Shown here: positions 6,681 to 14,217 of the stretch, in pieces
Numbering within the stretch: position 1 is the stretch's first letter
Layout: each line of letters opens with the position of its first letter
Assembly (NCBI GenBank): GCA_905210885.1
Contig: CAJLYO010000019.1
Location: 1-14,217, forward strand
Source: an uncultured Eubacteriales bacterium
Lineage (GTDB): Bacteria > Bacillota > Clostridia > Monoglobales > Firm-18
Direction of reading: 5' to 3'
DNA length: 14,217 nucleotides
Notes under the pieces: model-generated
Told to the model about the DNA's origin: nothing
What the model saw: the letters and a program-made list of their open reading frames with translations, nothing else
Database searches by the model: none
Program-made: the position numbers and the translations under genes

Positions 6681-7280
6681 TTATTTTTCAAAAGCGTAGC
6701 CAAGCTCAAATGCGGCAACGTTAACTTCATAAAATTTAGGCGGAACGGTTTCCTTTATAACCTCGAGCCAAACGTTTTTGTCTATATCCATTTTTGACGC
6801 CAAAACGCCTATCAGCGCAACATTAACCGCCTTAACGTTTCCTGCTTTAAGTGCAAGCTCTGCCGCGTCAAGGGCGATAAGCGAAACGCCCATTTCGCTT
6901 ATTTTTTCTATAATACCCTCAGGATACTTTGCCGCGCCGATAATAACGGGCATTGGGTCAATTTTCTGAGTATTTACAATAAGCTTTCCGTCTTTTTTTA
7001 GAAATTCAAGGTATCTGTATGCCTCAAGCTGCTCAAAGGCAAGAATAATGTCCGCACCGCCTTTGTTTATAACAGGCGAATACACCTTATCGCCGTAGCG
7101 GACATATGTAACAACGCTTCCGCCGCGCTGGCTCATTCCGTGAACCTCGGACACCTTTACGTCGTATCCCTCATTGCAAAGGACACGTCCGAGAAGCTTT
7201 ATCGCAACGTTTCCCAAAATACGGCTTGCAAGCAGCGTGCCCTGACCGCCGACGCCGACTATCATTATACTTTTATTCAT
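6681..7280 (-). CDS. iorB: Indolepyruvate:ferredoxin oxidoreductase, beta subunit
   Basis: Small subunit (199 aa) of the oxygen-sensitive enzyme that converts arylpyruvate, CoA and oxidised ferredoxin into arylacetyl-CoA, CO2 and reduced ferredoxin, reversibly. It is a POR-gamma-type domain: IVGVGGQGTLLAS at residues 7-19, then SEVHGMSQRGGSVVTYVRYG (44-63), PVINKGGADIILAFEQLEA and VNVALIGVLA. The ATG at 7280 is chosen because GGAGG (7289-7293) lies 8 bases upstream and the protein then begins MNKSIMIVGVGGQG as in the family; an ATG at 7355 in the same frame would add 25 unrelated residues overlapping iorA. The true start overlaps the iorA stop by 8 bases, so translation is coupled, which suits a 1:1 complex. 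The stretch between the two main motifs looks about 8 residues longer than in archaeal IorB (see findings). Confidence 0.94.
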   Translation of the reverse strand: MNKSIMIVGVGGQGTLLASRILGNVAIKLLGRVLCNEGYDVKVSEVHGMSQRGGSVVTYVRYGDKVYSPVINKGGADIILAFEQLEAYRYLEFLKKDGKLIVNTQKIDPMPVIIGAAKYPEGIIEKISEMGVSLIALDAAELALKAGNVKAVNVALIGVLASKMDIDKNVWLEVIKETVPPKFYEVNVAAFELGYAFEK

Positions 7281-9009
7281 TGCCGTTACCTCCAATCGCA
7301 GAAAGCTTGCAAAGTCTTGTGCAAAGTCCGCAGCCGTTACACTGTGTTTGGTCAATCTGCACGTCCCCGTCCTTTAAGGAAATTGCTGGGCAGCCGATTT
7401 TCATGCACATTTTGCAGTTTACGCACTTTGTTTTATCAATGGATATCGCGCCGGGGAATTTAACGTTTTTAAGCAGTGCGCACGGACGCTGTGAAATAAT
7501 AACGGACGGCTCGGAAAGCGCAACCTCCTGTTTTACAACCTTTTCAAAATTATCAATATCAAACGGGTCGGCAACCGTAACTCTGTCAATACCTATTGCT
7601 TCGCAAAGCTTTAACAGGTTAACCTGCTTTGTGGGTTGTTTTCTGATTGTCCAGCCTGTTGTGGGGTTATCCTGATGACCGGTCATACCGGTGATTGAGT
7701 TATCGAGAATGATAACCGTACTGCAGCCTTTGTTGTAAACCAAATCAACAATTCCGGTAATTCCGCTGTGCATAAATGTCGAGTCGCCCAAAATAGCAAC
7801 GGTTTTACCCGAAAACTCGGCATTACCCGATTTTTCTATACCGTGCGCCATGCCGATGCTTGCTCCCATACAGACGCAAAAATCAATGCTCTGAAGCGGT
7901 GCGAGCGCGCCCAGCGTGTAGCAACCGATATCGCCGCAAACGGTAAGCCCAAGTTTTTTAAGAACATAAAACATTCCTCTGTGGGGGCAGCCCGGGCACA
8001 TAACGGGAGGTCTTACGGGAACCTGCTCCGAAACCTCGAAATGCTCCGGCTGTTTTCCGCTTATTGCAGCTTTAATCATGTTTGCATTATATTCGCCGAG
8101 CATTGTGAAAATTTCTTTTCCGATAACCTTTATACCCAAAATTTTGCAATGGTTCTCGATAACCGGATCAAGTTCCTCTATTACATAAAGCTTATCAACC
8201 TTTGCTGCAAAATCGCGTATAAGCTTTTCGGGCATGGGGTAAACAAGACCCAATTTTAAAAACGAAGCCTCCGGAAACGCCTCTTTTGCGTACTGATAGC
8301 AAATTCCGGCGGTGATAATTCCGATTTTCGTATCGTTAATTTCAACCGAGTTTAAAGGTGATGTTTCGGCATATTCTGCCATATCCTTAAGCCTTTGCTC
8401 TACATATATATGACGCTTTTGAGCCATTGCCGGCATCATTACGTTTTTTACGGGATTTTTCTCGTACTTGCCCGGTTCATGCTCCTGTCTGTCGCAAAGC
8501 TCAACAAGGCTTTGTGAGTGTGAAACTCTTGTGGAAAGGCGCAAAATCATGGGCGTATCGAACTTTTCACTTAAATCGTAAGCAATTTTTGTATATTCCT
8601 TACATTCTGCGCTGTCCGACGGCTCCACAACCGGGATTTTTGCCGCCATTGCAAGCATTCTTGTGTCCTGCTCGTTTTGTGAACTGTGCATTCCGGGGTC
8701 GTCTGCGACGCATGCCACAAAACCGCCCTTAACGCCTGTGTATGAGGCGGTAAACATCGGGTCTGCGGCAACGTTTAAGCCTACGTGCTTCATACAGGTA
8801 ACAGAACGGCTTCCGCTAAGAGCCGCACCGATTGCAACCTCTGTGGCAACCTTTTCGTTAGGCGCCCATTCTGCGTATATTTCATCATATTTTGCAACAT
8901 TTTCCGTTATTTCAGTGCTGGGTGTTCCGGGATATGCGGAAGCGACTTTAACGCCGGCTTCGTAAATACCGCGTGCAACGGCTTCGTTGCCCAATAAAAG
9001 CTTTTTCAT
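7273..9009 (-). CDS. iorA: Indolepyruvate:ferredoxin oxidoreductase, alpha subunit
   Basis: Large catalytic subunit (578 aa) carrying thiamine diphosphate and two [4Fe-4S] clusters. The N-terminal pyrimidine-binding domain begins MKKLLLGNEAVARG with AYPGTPSTE (25-33) and ADDPGMHSSQNEQDTR (102-117). MCPGCPHRG (337-345) and GDIGCYTLG (359-367) follow. The TPP motif starts GDSTFMHSG (408-416) and ends with N437. At the C-terminus are two ferredoxin motifs: C529, C532, C535 and C540-P, then C557, C560, C563 and C567. All expected cysteines are present, so the subunit looks functional. Its stop overlaps iorB. Its ATG directly follows the TAA of the acyl-CoA ligase gene (no gap); the nearest AAGGA lies about 12 bases upstream, so coupling to the upstream gene is likely. 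Among family members the alternative of a general 2-oxoacid oxidoreductase is unlikely, because this alpha fusion with C-terminal ferredoxin domain is typical of IorA. Confidence 0.96.
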   Translation of the reverse strand: MKKLLLGNEAVARGIYEAGVKVASAYPGTPSTEITENVAKYDEIYAEWAPNEKVATEVAIGAALSGSRSVTCMKHVGLNVAADPMFTASYTGVKGGFVACVADDPGMHSSQNEQDTRMLAMAAKIPVVEPSDSAECKEYTKIAYDLSEKFDTPMILRLSTRVSHSQSLVELCDRQEHEPGKYEKNPVKNVMMPAMAQKRHIYVEQRLKDMAEYAETSPLNSVEINDTKIGIITAGICYQYAKEAFPEASFLKLGLVYPMPEKLIRDFAAKVDKLYVIEELDPVIENHCKILGIKVIGKEIFTMLGEYNANMIKAAISGKQPEHFEVSEQVPVRPPVMCPGCPHRGMFYVLKKLGLTVCGDIGCYTLGALAPLQSIDFCVCMGASIGMAHGIEKSGNAEFSGKTVAILGDSTFMHSGITGIVDLVYNKGCSTVIILDNSITGMTGHQDNPTTGWTIRKQPTKQVNLLKLCEAIGIDRVTVADPFDIDNFEKVVKQEVALSEPSVIISQRPCALLKNVKFPGAISIDKTKCVNCKMCMKIGCPAISLKDGDVQIDQTQCNGCGLCTRLCKLSAIGGNGNE

Positions 9010-10665
9010 TTATTTATCCGTTCCTTTCTGACATATTTCGTTTTGTTGTGCCACAAGATTTTCGCTGCTGTACATTTTTCTCAGCTTCGGTTTTTCTATC
9101 TTGCCCGTGGGGTTGCGCGGCACATCCGCAAATATAAATTTATGAGGTCTTTTGTACCTGGGGAGGTCACGACAAAAATCAACAAGTTCCTCCTCCGTAA
9201 GGCTTTCGCCCTCTTTGACCTGAACAATCGCCGCGGCAATTTCGCCAAGACGCGCATCAGGCAGACCGATAACAGCCGTATCGCTGATTTTTGAGTTCTT
9301 TCTTAAATAATCCTCAATCTGAACCGGATACAGGTTTTCGCCGCCGGAAATAATAACGTCTTTTTTCCTGTCTACCAGGTATATAAAGCCGTCCTTATCC
9401 GCCTGCGCCATATCGCCGGTATACAGCCAGCCGTCCTTTAAAACCTCGTTTGTAGCTTTCTCATCTTTATAATAGCAAAGCATTACGCCGGGGCCTTTAA
9501 CAGCAAGCTCACCGACCTCGCCCTGTTTTACTTCATTGCCGTCGCTGCCCACAATCTTAACCTGCCAGCCGTAGCCTGCCTTACCTATCGCACCCACGTG
9601 GTCGATATTTTCAAGACCGAGATGAACGCAGCCTGGGCCGATAGACTCGCTTAAGCCGTAGTTTGTGTCATACATATGATTTGGAAATACCGACTTCCAG
9701 CGCTTTATAAGGCTTGGCGGTACGGGCTGAGCGCCTATATGCATAAGCCGCCACTGGTCAAGCTTATAATCGTCAAGATTAATTTCGCCTCTGTCTATAG
9801 CATCGAGAATATCCTGCGCCCATGGCACCAAAAGCCATACAATGGTACAGCCCTCGTCAGATACTGCCTTCAAAATCCATTCGGGCTTTACACCCTTTAA
9901 TAACACTGCTTTGCCGCCTACCAAAAAGCTTCCGAACCAGTGCATTTTGGCGCCGGTATGGTAAAGGGGCGGTATACACAAAAATACATCCTCTTTTGTC
10001 TGCTTATGGTGGTTTTGCTCAGTCATAACAGCGTGCATAAGGCTTCTGTGAGGGTGGACAATCGCCTTCGGAAACCCGGTCGTGCCCGAAGAAAAGTAAA
10101 TCGCCGCCAAGTCTTCGTCCGTAAGAGGTATGCACGGATTTTTCGAGGAGCAGTATGTAACAAGCTTTGTGTAGCTTTCCGCAAAAGTGGGGCAGTCGTC
10201 GCCGACGTAAAGCCACGTTTTAACTCTCGGGATTCTGTCGCATATTTCCTCGACACGGCCGGTAAATTCCGGACCGAACACAATCATATCACAGTCTGCA
10301 AGCTCAAGGCAGTACTTGATTTCATCTGCGGTATAGCGGTAATTAAGGGGCACAGCCATAGCGCCGGACTTTAAAATGCCGAAGTACACCGGCAGCCATT
10401 CAAGACAGTTCATCAGAAGAATTGCTACCTTATCGCCTTTTTTGATTCCCCTTGTAAGGAGCAGATTTGCAAATCTGTTTGCCTTTTTGTTAAACTCGCT
10501 CCATGTAATTTCGGTTCGATACGACTCGTTGGGACTTGCTTCAATCAGGGAATATTCACGCCATGTCATTTTAGTCTGATTTTCATATTTCGGATTAATC
10601 TCCACCAAAGCAACGTCATTGGGGTAAAAATCCGCATTTTTATTTAAAATCTCAGTTATTGGCAT
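9010..10665 (-). CDS. AMP-forming acyl-CoA ligase, class I adenylate-forming family
   Basis: Long acyl-CoA synthetase type enzyme of 551 aa, distinct from the nearby PaaK. The A3-type P-loop is YFSSGTTGFPKAIVH (190-204). Other motifs are YGLSE (336-340), YTGD (415-418), the hinge region DRKKDVIISGGENLYP (432-447) and the catalytic lysine in NPTGKIEK (K522), so all core motifs are intact. No signal peptide. It activates a carboxylic acid to acyl-CoA. Residues 31-60 carry an extra segment with a second TW-x-E pattern (MTWREY, then ITWSEF), which as I recall also occurs in relatives. The substrate cannot be read; neighbours suggest an aromatic or branched carboxylic acid. ATG 10665 has AAGGAG 9 bases upstream and overlaps the symporter end by 14 bases; the stop directly abuts the iorA start. 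The C-terminal tail beyond residue 531 is short and polar. Confidence 0.9.
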   Translation of the reverse strand: MPITEILNKNADFYPNDVALVEINPKYENQTKMTWREYSLIEASPNESYRTEITWSEFNKKANRFANLLLTRGIKKGDKVAILLMNCLEWLPVYFGILKSGAMAVPLNYRYTADEIKYCLELADCDMIVFGPEFTGRVEEICDRIPRVKTWLYVGDDCPTFAESYTKLVTYCSSKNPCIPLTDEDLAAIYFSSGTTGFPKAIVHPHRSLMHAVMTEQNHHKQTKEDVFLCIPPLYHTGAKMHWFGSFLVGGKAVLLKGVKPEWILKAVSDEGCTIVWLLVPWAQDILDAIDRGEINLDDYKLDQWRLMHIGAQPVPPSLIKRWKSVFPNHMYDTNYGLSESIGPGCVHLGLENIDHVGAIGKAGYGWQVKIVGSDGNEVKQGEVGELAVKGPGVMLCYYKDEKATNEVLKDGWLYTGDMAQADKDGFIYLVDRKKDVIISGGENLYPVQIEDYLRKNSKISDTAVIGLPDARLGEIAAAIVQVKEGESLTEEELVDFCRDLPRYKRPHKFIFADVPRNPTGKIEKPKLRKMYSSENLVAQQNEICQKGTDK

Positions 10666-12220
10666 TTACCTTATCTCCTTTGAATACTTTATTCAAATGC
10701 TCGCTGTCAAACTTTTTGGTAAAAAGGCTGACAACAGGCACAATTATCATTGATACAGCCATTGCGCAAACGCCCATTTCCGGAGCCTTTGCCGAAGCAA
10801 GCTTAAATGCTTCGTATGCCGTGCCGCCGCCCAGGTTCATAGCGGTAAGAACCACAGTTGACACAACTACCGTCAAAAATCCGGCAATCATACCTGCAAA
10901 AGCACCTGCCTTTGTGGTCTTTTTCCAATATATACCCCATATGTACGGACCGATAAAGCAGCCGGAAACAATGCCCCAGCTAAACGACATAATGTTAACG
11001 ATAATCGTTATATTTGTTGTGGCGAATATGTAAGACAGTGCAACAAACAAGAAACAAAGCAGTCTTGTAATAAGCATCTGCCGCGATTTGTCGAAATTTT
11101 TCTTAACCTCCGGCAAAAGGTCAACGGAAATTGACGATGCCGACGTTAAAACGATTGACGACAGCGTTGACATTGAAGCCGAAAGCAAAAGAATAAGTAT
11201 AACTGCAAGAATAAGCGTTGTTACTATATTAGAATCGCCGAGCACAGTTAAAAGAGTTGTGGGGATAACCATATCAACTCCGCCTTCGGGCAGCTGATTG
11301 TTAAGTACCAGGCGCGACAGCGAACCGATAAAGTACGCACCAACACCGATAATCATTGCAAAAGCCGTGGAAATGACTGTTGCTTTCTGAATTGATTTTT
11401 CATCTTTTACCGCATAGTATTTGCTTACCATCTGCGGCAAGCCCCATGTTCCGAAGCTTGTAAGCAAAATATTAACACAAAGAAATTTAAAGCTTGAACC
11501 GCCGAAAGGACTTACAAGCTGACCGTTCATACCCTCGACAGCCGAAAGCCGCGGAATTATCTGAGAAAATCCGCCGATTAGCGGGTTGATTACAACCGCA
11601 ACAACCATTGCAATAACACCCGCAATCATTATAATTCCCTGAATAAAATCAGTATACGCCGTTGCAACATAACCGCCCAAAACCAGGTACACTGCGGTAA
11701 GCGCCGCAATAAACAACATCCACATATTAACGGAAATTCCCGGAAAAACCGTTGTAAACATAGCGCCCAGACCCTTGTAAACCGCTGCGGAATAGGGAAC
11801 GAGGAATACAAATATAACAACTGCCGACATTATTTTCATAGCCTTTGAGTTATATCTGCCTTCAAAAAATTCCGGCATCGTTTTCGCACCGATAGTGTGA
11901 GTCATGCTTCTTGTGCGTTTTGCAAGTATAAGCCATGCAAGCAGACAGCCGAAAACAGCGTTTCCGACGCCTATCCACATACTGCCCATGCCTATGTTCC
12001 AGCCATGCTGACCGGCATAACCAACGAAAATAACCGCCGAAAAATACGAGGTTCCGTAGGCAAATGCCGAAACCCATGCGCCGATCTTTCTGCCGCCGAG
12101 CAAAAATCCGTCAATGGTTTTCGCTTTTCTTGAGCTGTATATGCCGACGATTACCATAAGCGCGGCAAAAACCATCAAGGCGCAAACAGTAACAAACTGT
12201 GTCTGATTCTTCATTAACAT
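10652..12220 (-). CDS. Sodium:solute symporter (SSS family)
   Basis: Integral membrane protein of 522 aa with a LeuT-type fold and about 13 hydrophobic segments, the first at about residues 8-28. Family signatures are GGYVATAYTDFIQG (182-195), FGTWGLPQMVSKYYAVKD (256-273) and LLLSASMSTLSS near 344-355, the region that forms part of the sodium site in this family. It imports a small solute with Na+. Members carry proline, pantothenate, acetate, sugars or iodide, so the substrate is not readable; the following CoA-ligase genes suggest a carboxylic acid. ATG 12220 has CGGAG 7 bases upstream; a second ATG at 12214 is possible. The gap to the leuS stop is 17 bases, too short for a separate standard promoter, so it is probably co-transcribed with leuS. 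Its end overlaps the next gene by 14 bases. Confidence 0.93.
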   Translation of the reverse strand: MLMKNQTQFVTVCALMVFAALMVIVGIYSSRKAKTIDGFLLGGRKIGAWVSAFAYGTSYFSAVIFVGYAGQHGWNIGMGSMWIGVGNAVFGCLLAWLILAKRTRSMTHTIGAKTMPEFFEGRYNSKAMKIMSAVVIFVFLVPYSAAVYKGLGAMFTTVFPGISVNMWMLFIAALTAVYLVLGGYVATAYTDFIQGIIMIAGVIAMVVAVVINPLIGGFSQIIPRLSAVEGMNGQLVSPFGGSSFKFLCVNILLTSFGTWGLPQMVSKYYAVKDEKSIQKATVISTAFAMIIGVGAYFIGSLSRLVLNNQLPEGGVDMVIPTTLLTVLGDSNIVTTLILAVILILLLSASMSTLSSIVLTSASSISVDLLPEVKKNFDKSRQMLITRLLCFLFVALSYIFATTNITIIVNIMSFSWGIVSGCFIGPYIWGIYWKKTTKAGAFAGMIAGFLTVVVSTVVLTAMNLGGGTAYEAFKLASAKAPEMGVCAMAVSMIIVPVVSLFTKKFDSEHLNKVFKGDKVNANN

Positions 12221-12237
12221 AAAAATACTCCGTTCTG

Positions 12238-14217
12238 TTATTTTACAACAATATTTACAAGCTTATTGGGAACAATAATTGTTTTTACAATGTTTTTACC
12301 CTCGGTAAGCTCTTTAATTTTTTCATCTCCGAATGCCGTCTTTTCTATTTCTTCTTTTGAAGCCGATGCCGGCACAACGATTTTCGACTTGATTTTGCCG
12401 TTAATCTGAACAACAAGCTCATAGCTGTCGTCCTTGGTTTTCTCCTCGTCATATACAGGCCAGCTTGTATCGGTTAAATCGCCCTCAAAACCGGCAACCT
12501 GCCAAAGTTCCTCCGTAATATGAGGCGCAACGGGATTTAAAAGAGTAATAAAGGTTTTAAATTCACCTTTTGTTATGCTGCCCTTTTTAACGATTTCGTT
12601 AATCAAAGTCATAAGCGCTGCAATCGCTGTATTAAACTTCATTTTGTCATAGTCGTTTGTAACCTTCATTATGGTTTTGTGCATAAGACTTTCCATGTCG
12701 GCGGAATATCCGTCACCGTCAGTCAAAATCTCCTGAAGGTTCCATACTCTCTCAAGGAATTTATAGCAGCCTTTAACGCCGTTCATTGACCAAGGAGTTG
12801 CCTGGTCGAACGCTCCTATAAACATTTCATATGTTCTGAAGGTATCTGCACCGTAGTCGTTTACGATATCGTCCGGGTTAATTACGTTTCCTCTCGACTT
12901 TGACATTTTTTCGCCGTTTTCACCCAATATCATACCGTGAGAGGTTCTCTTGTAGTAGGGTTCTTTTGTGGGCACTACGCCGATATCATACAGGAACTTG
13001 TGCCAGAAACGCGAATACAAAAGATGCAGAGTTGTATGCTCCATACCGCCGTTGTACCAGTCAACCGGAAGCCAGTATTTAAGCTTTTCGGGAGAAGCAA
13101 GCTCCTTATCGTTGTGAGGGTCGATATACCGCAGGAAGTACCATGACGAACCTGCCCACTGAGGCATGGTATCTGTTTCGCGCTTTGCGTCACAGCCGCA
13201 CTTCGGGCATTTTGTATTAACCCAATCGGTAAGCTTAACAAGAGGCGATTCGCCGTCCTCACCGGGCTCGAAATTATCTGTTTCGGGAAGCTTTAACGGC
13301 AATTCCTCATACGGCACCGGAACCCAGCCGCAGTACGGGCAGTTAACCAGCGGAATAGGCTCGCCCCAGTAGCGCTGACGCGAGAACACCCAGTCACGCA
13401 GCTTGAAGTTAACCTTTCTTGTGCCTATGCCTTTTGCTTCAAGGTCATCTATAATGGCTTTTTTAGCCTGTGCAACGGTCATTCCGTTTAAGAAGCCCGA
13501 ATTAACCATGATTCCGTCAGCAACGTCCGTATATGCTTCTTTCTGAACATCATCGCCGCCGGCAACAACTTCGATTATTGGCATGTTAAACTTCTTTGCA
13601 AAATCCCAGTCACGGGTATCATGTGCCGGAACCGCCATAATTGCGCCGGTTCCGTAGGTTACCAAAACATAATCCGAAATCCAAACGGGAATTTCCGCAC
13701 CGTTAACCGGGTTGATTGCGGTGATGCCTTTTAGCATTACGCCGGTTTTATCCTTTGCAAGTTCTGTTCTTTCAAACTCGCTTTTCTTTGCCGCCTGGCG
13801 CTTGTATTCCAAAACCTCGTCATAATTTTCAATTTGGTCCTTATATTTTTCGATATATTCATGCTCAGGCGACAAAACCATGTATGTTGCACCGAACAGC
13901 GTATCCGGTCTTGTTGTATAAACGGTAATAAAATCGTCTGCGTCCTTAATTTTAAACTTAACCTCGGCGCCCTCGGAACGTCCTATCCAGTTTTTCTGCT
14001 GAATTTTGATTTTCTCCAGAAAATCAACCTCGTCCAAATCGTCAATAAGGCGCTGAGCGTATTCTGTTATTTTTAACATCCACTGGCTTTTTTCGCGCTG
14101 AACGACCTCGCTTCCGCAGCGCTCGCATACGCCGTTTACAACCTCCTCGTTTGCAAGACCTACTTTACAGCCCGTGCAGAAGTTGATAGGCATTTTTGTC
14201 TTGTATGCAAGACCCTT
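12238..14217 (-). CDS. leuS: Leucyl-tRNA synthetase, 5' end outside window
   Basis: Class I aminoacyl-tRNA synthetase that charges tRNA-Leu. The frame is open to the window edge, beginning KGLAYKTK before the internal Met at 14193, so the visible part has 659 residues. About 150 N-terminal residues, with the HIGH motif, lie beyond the edge. Visible in order: the Zn-type module with CTGC and CERC, then the editing domain with TTRPDTLFG and GTGAIMAVPAHDTRD, whose Asp is part of the editing site. Next come SRQRYWGEPIPLVNCPYCGW, CPKCGC, MPQWAGSSWYFLRY and TTLHLLYSRFW. The KMSKS loop lies at 12895-12909, followed by the anticodon-binding and C-terminal domains (ending KTIIVPNKLVNIVVK). It is a bacterial-type LeuS with editing domain. 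Any T-box leader would be outside the window. Confidence 0.98.
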   Translation of the reverse strand, partial: KGLAYKTKMPINFCTGCKVGLANEEVVNGVCERCGSEVVQREKSQWMLKITEYAQRLIDDLDEVDFLEKIKIQQKNWIGRSEGAEVKFKIKDADDFITVYTTRPDTLFGATYMVLSPEHEYIEKYKDQIENYDEVLEYKRQAAKKSEFERTELAKDKTGVMLKGITAINPVNGAEIPVWISDYVLVTYGTGAIMAVPAHDTRDWDFAKKFNMPIIEVVAGGDDVQKEAYTDVADGIMVNSGFLNGMTVAQAKKAIIDDLEAKGIGTRKVNFKLRDWVFSRQRYWGEPIPLVNCPYCGWVPVPYEELPLKLPETDNFEPGEDGESPLVKLTDWVNTKCPKCGCDAKRETDTMPQWAGSSWYFLRYIDPHNDKELASPEKLKYWLPVDWYNGGMEHTTLHLLYSRFWHKFLYDIGVVPTKEPYYKRTSHGMILGENGEKMSKSRGNVINPDDIVNDYGADTFRTYEMFIGAFDQATPWSMNGVKGCYKFLERVWNLQEILTDGDGYSADMESLMHKTIMKVTNDYDKMKFNTAIAALMTLINEIVKKGSITKGEFKTFITLLNPVAPHITEELWQVAGFEGDLTDTSWPVYDEEKTKDDSYELVVQINGKIKSKIVVPASASKEEIEKTAFGDEKIKELTEGKNIVKTIIVPNKLVNIVVK

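Noticed and set aside
7281..7355. Longer iorB start with 25 extra residues
   Set aside because: The extra part is iorA coding sequence in another frame, while ATG 7280 has an ideal ribosome binding site and the family N-terminus.
7768..8259. 163-aa plus-strand open frame inside iorA
   Set aside because: Antisense to conserved iorA sequence; no family resemblance.
9010..10665. Internal duplication in the acyl-CoA ligase (MTWREY and ITWSEF) as a recent repeat
   Set aside because: The two segments share only a short motif, and similar N-terminal segments, as I recall, occur in related ligases.
1..14217. A novel defence, mobile or toxin-type system
   Set aside because: Every frame longer than about 90 codons that is not a shadow belongs to a known family; no integrase, transposase, direct repeat array or unusual composition was seen.

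Overview
All recognisable genes in this window lie on the minus strand, so the DNA reads right to left, from leuS at the right edge to infB at the left edge. The gene order rimP-nusA-ylxR-ylxQ-infB, the purine-rich ribosome binding sites (GGAGG, AAGGAG), a NusA without the extra C-terminal repeats of the E. coli protein, and the ferredoxin-dependent 2-oxoacid oxidoreductase point to an anaerobic Gram-positive bacterium of the class Clostridia (Bacillota). Genus or species cannot be read from the window. No tRNA, rRNA, mobile element, CRISPR array or phage gene was seen. The longest stretch without a gene is about 125 bases (4142-4266).

Region 1 (14217 down to 4267) starts with the 3' part of leuS. 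Seven genes follow with gaps of 0-20 bases or short overlaps: a sodium/solute symporter, an AMP-forming acyl-CoA ligase, iorA, iorB, a paaK-type arylacetate-CoA ligase, a tandem ACT-domain protein and a cytoplasmic SGNH/GDSL hydrolase. The spacing suggests one transcript. The central logic is aromatic acid metabolism. IorAB interconverts arylpyruvates and arylacetyl-CoA with ferredoxin and CO2. PaaK, and probably the second ligase, make acyl-CoA from free acids. The symporter could bring such acids in, and the ACT protein could sense an aromatic amino acid. The set fits either salvage of arylacetates into Phe/Tyr/Trp or fermentation of aromatic amino acids. The AMP-forming ligases lean toward uptake and activation.

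Region 2 (4142-4266) carries a good sigma-A-type promoter (TTGATT, 17-base spacer, TATAAT). A strong leader hairpin with an imperfect T-rich tail follows, just upstream of the rimP ribosome binding site. It could be the end of the upstream operon, an attenuator of the nusA operon, or both.

Region 3 (4141 to 1) is the conserved translation and transcription-factor operon: rimP, nusA, ylxR, ylxQ and infB, with infB cut by the left edge about 65 codons before its expected end. Its genes are tightly coupled, with overlaps nusA/ylxR and ylxR/ylxQ.

Overall this is mostly ordinary core genome. The items most worth a second look are the aromatic-acid module attached to leuS and the rimP-nusA leader hairpin.
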